From Limimaricola sp027213785 (GTDB taxonomy: Bacteria > Pseudomonadota > Alphaproteobacteria > Rhodobacterales > Rhodobacteraceae): 64,000 nucleotides of DNA. How positions within the stretch are numbered: the stretch's first letter is position 1; every line of letters starts with the position of its first letter. The stretch is taken from positions 2,170,001 through 2,234,000 of the forward strand of contig NZ_CP193755.1 of the NCBI RefSeq assembly GCF_050847355.1, in the 5' to 3' direction. Below, piece by piece: positions 63,501 through 64,000 of this stretch. Under the pieces are notes generated by a model that saw only the letters and a list, made by a program, of their open reading frames with translations, was not told the origin of the DNA and made no database searches. Both the position numbers and the translations under genes were made by a program.

Positions 63501-64000
63501 ATGTACGCACAGCTCGTCGAGACCGGGGCCGCCGAGACCTCCGAGAAGGACCGCGAGTTTCAGGAGAAGATCGATCGCGGCGTGCGGATCGAGGCCAATG
63601 ACTGGATGCCCGAGGGCTACCGCAAGACGCTGATCCGCCAGATCAGCCAGCACGCGCATTCCGAGATCGTGGGTCAGCTGCCCGAGGGCAACTGGATCAC
63701 CCGCGCGCCGTCGCTGCAAAGGAAGGCGATCCTTCTGGCCAAGGTACAGGACGAGGCCGGTCACGGGCTCTACCTCTACTGCGCCGCCGAGACGCTGGGG
63801 ATCAGCCGCGACGAGATGACCGCGCAGCTTTTGTCGGGCAAGGCCAAGTATTCCTCGATCTTCAACTACCCGACCCTGACCTGGGCCGATATCGGCGCGG
63901 TCGGCTGGCTCGTGGACGGTGCCGCGATCATGAATCAGGTGCCGCTGCAGCGCTGCTCCTACGGCCCCTATTCCCGCGCGATGATCCGCGTCTGCAAGGA
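63501..64000 (+). CDS. paaA: Phenylacetyl-CoA epoxidase subunit A, 3' end outside window
   Basis: The first 166 codons are present. MYAQLVETG leads into IDRGVRIEANDWMPEGYRK and the diiron-helix segment RKAILLAKVQDEAGHGLYLY near residue 75, then SGKAKYSSIFNYPTLTWADI. These match PaaA, the catalytic ferritin-like subunit that epoxidises the ring of phenylacetyl-CoA. AGGAG is seven bases upstream. The remaining paaBCDE genes presumably follow to the right. Confidence 0.96.
   Translation, partial: MYAQLVETGAAETSEKDREFQEKIDRGVRIEANDWMPEGYRKTLIRQISQHAHSEIVGQLPEGNWITRAPSLQRKAILLAKVQDEAGHGLYLYCAAETLGISRDEMTAQLLSGKAKYSSIFNYPTLTWADIGAVGWLVDGAAIMNQVPLQRCSYGPYSRAMIRVCK

Overview
The window is a high-GC chromosomal segment that reads as an alphaproteobacterium of the order Rhodobacterales (Rhodobacteraceae). 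The clues are the gene order opgG-opgI-opgH-opgC, known from Rhodobacter sphaeroides, the sulfite-reductase operon carrying DUF2849 and DUF934 genes, the dctBD-dctPQM TRAP system, tightly packed operons with ATGA/GTGA overlaps, and the codon usage. I saw no rRNA, tRNA, CRISPR array, insertion sequence, integrase or phage gene. The content is metabolic and stress-response chromosome, not a mobile island.

Layout. 1-229: truncated Old Yellow Enzyme gene. 405-1529: tgt. 1612-3022: arsenic operon arsR-aqpS-arsC with no efflux pump. 3280-5825: sufT-like gene, MscS channel, sufA/iscA-type carrier. 5943-6692: tpiA. 6760-13165 (minus): TRAP dicarboxylate system dctB-dctD-dctP-dctQ-dctM; its DctD has a degenerate AAA+ domain. 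13215-14381: cytochrome P450. 14403-19079: Lrp-type regulator divergent from a sulfur-assimilation operon (DUF2849, cysI, cysH, DUF934, fpr). 19187-20499: acidic membrane-anchored protein and infC with an ATA start. 20753-22789: OmpA-family protein with a very long Ala/Glu/Gln segment. 23030-27516: hydrolase-like protein, pyrC, pyrE, dnaB. 27521-31331: copper block cueR, copA, copZ and an L,D-transpeptidase. 31328-33288: short siroheme synthase and a TrpD-like protein. 33475-34065: PCu(A)C copper chaperone. 34087-36392: M20 deacylase and a DoeA-like M24 hydrolase. 36618-38432: three-PAS histidine kinase. 38521-43315: opgGIHC. 43312-46774: nadABC. 46846-48294: membrane transporter of unknown substrate. 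48528-54362: dppABCDF peptide ABC importer. 54405-59672: alpha/beta hydrolase and a Liv-type ABC importer. 59844-64000: phenylacetate genes paaG, paaI, paaK, paaX and the start of paaA.

How the genes work together. DctBD should sense C4-dicarboxylates and control dctPQM. The cys operon reduces APS to sulfide; siroheme for CysI is made by the separate bifunctional enzyme near 32 kb. CueR, CopA, CopZ and PCu(A)C handle copper export and delivery. The Liv importer lies divergent to paaGIKX and shares a sequence motif with the paaA promoter region, so it is a candidate aromatic-acid importer.

Most interesting signals: a DctD that lacks both the GAFTGA loop and the P-loop lysine while paired palindromes lie upstream of dctP; ATA start codons for infC and cueR, the latter in an ATAA overlap with copA; a short repeat family built around TGCGTATTTG, one copy inside livM; two convergent gene pairs sharing overlapping stop codons; a siroheme synthase that ends inside its methyltransferase domain; and the motif shared by the livK/paaG and paaA upstream regions.
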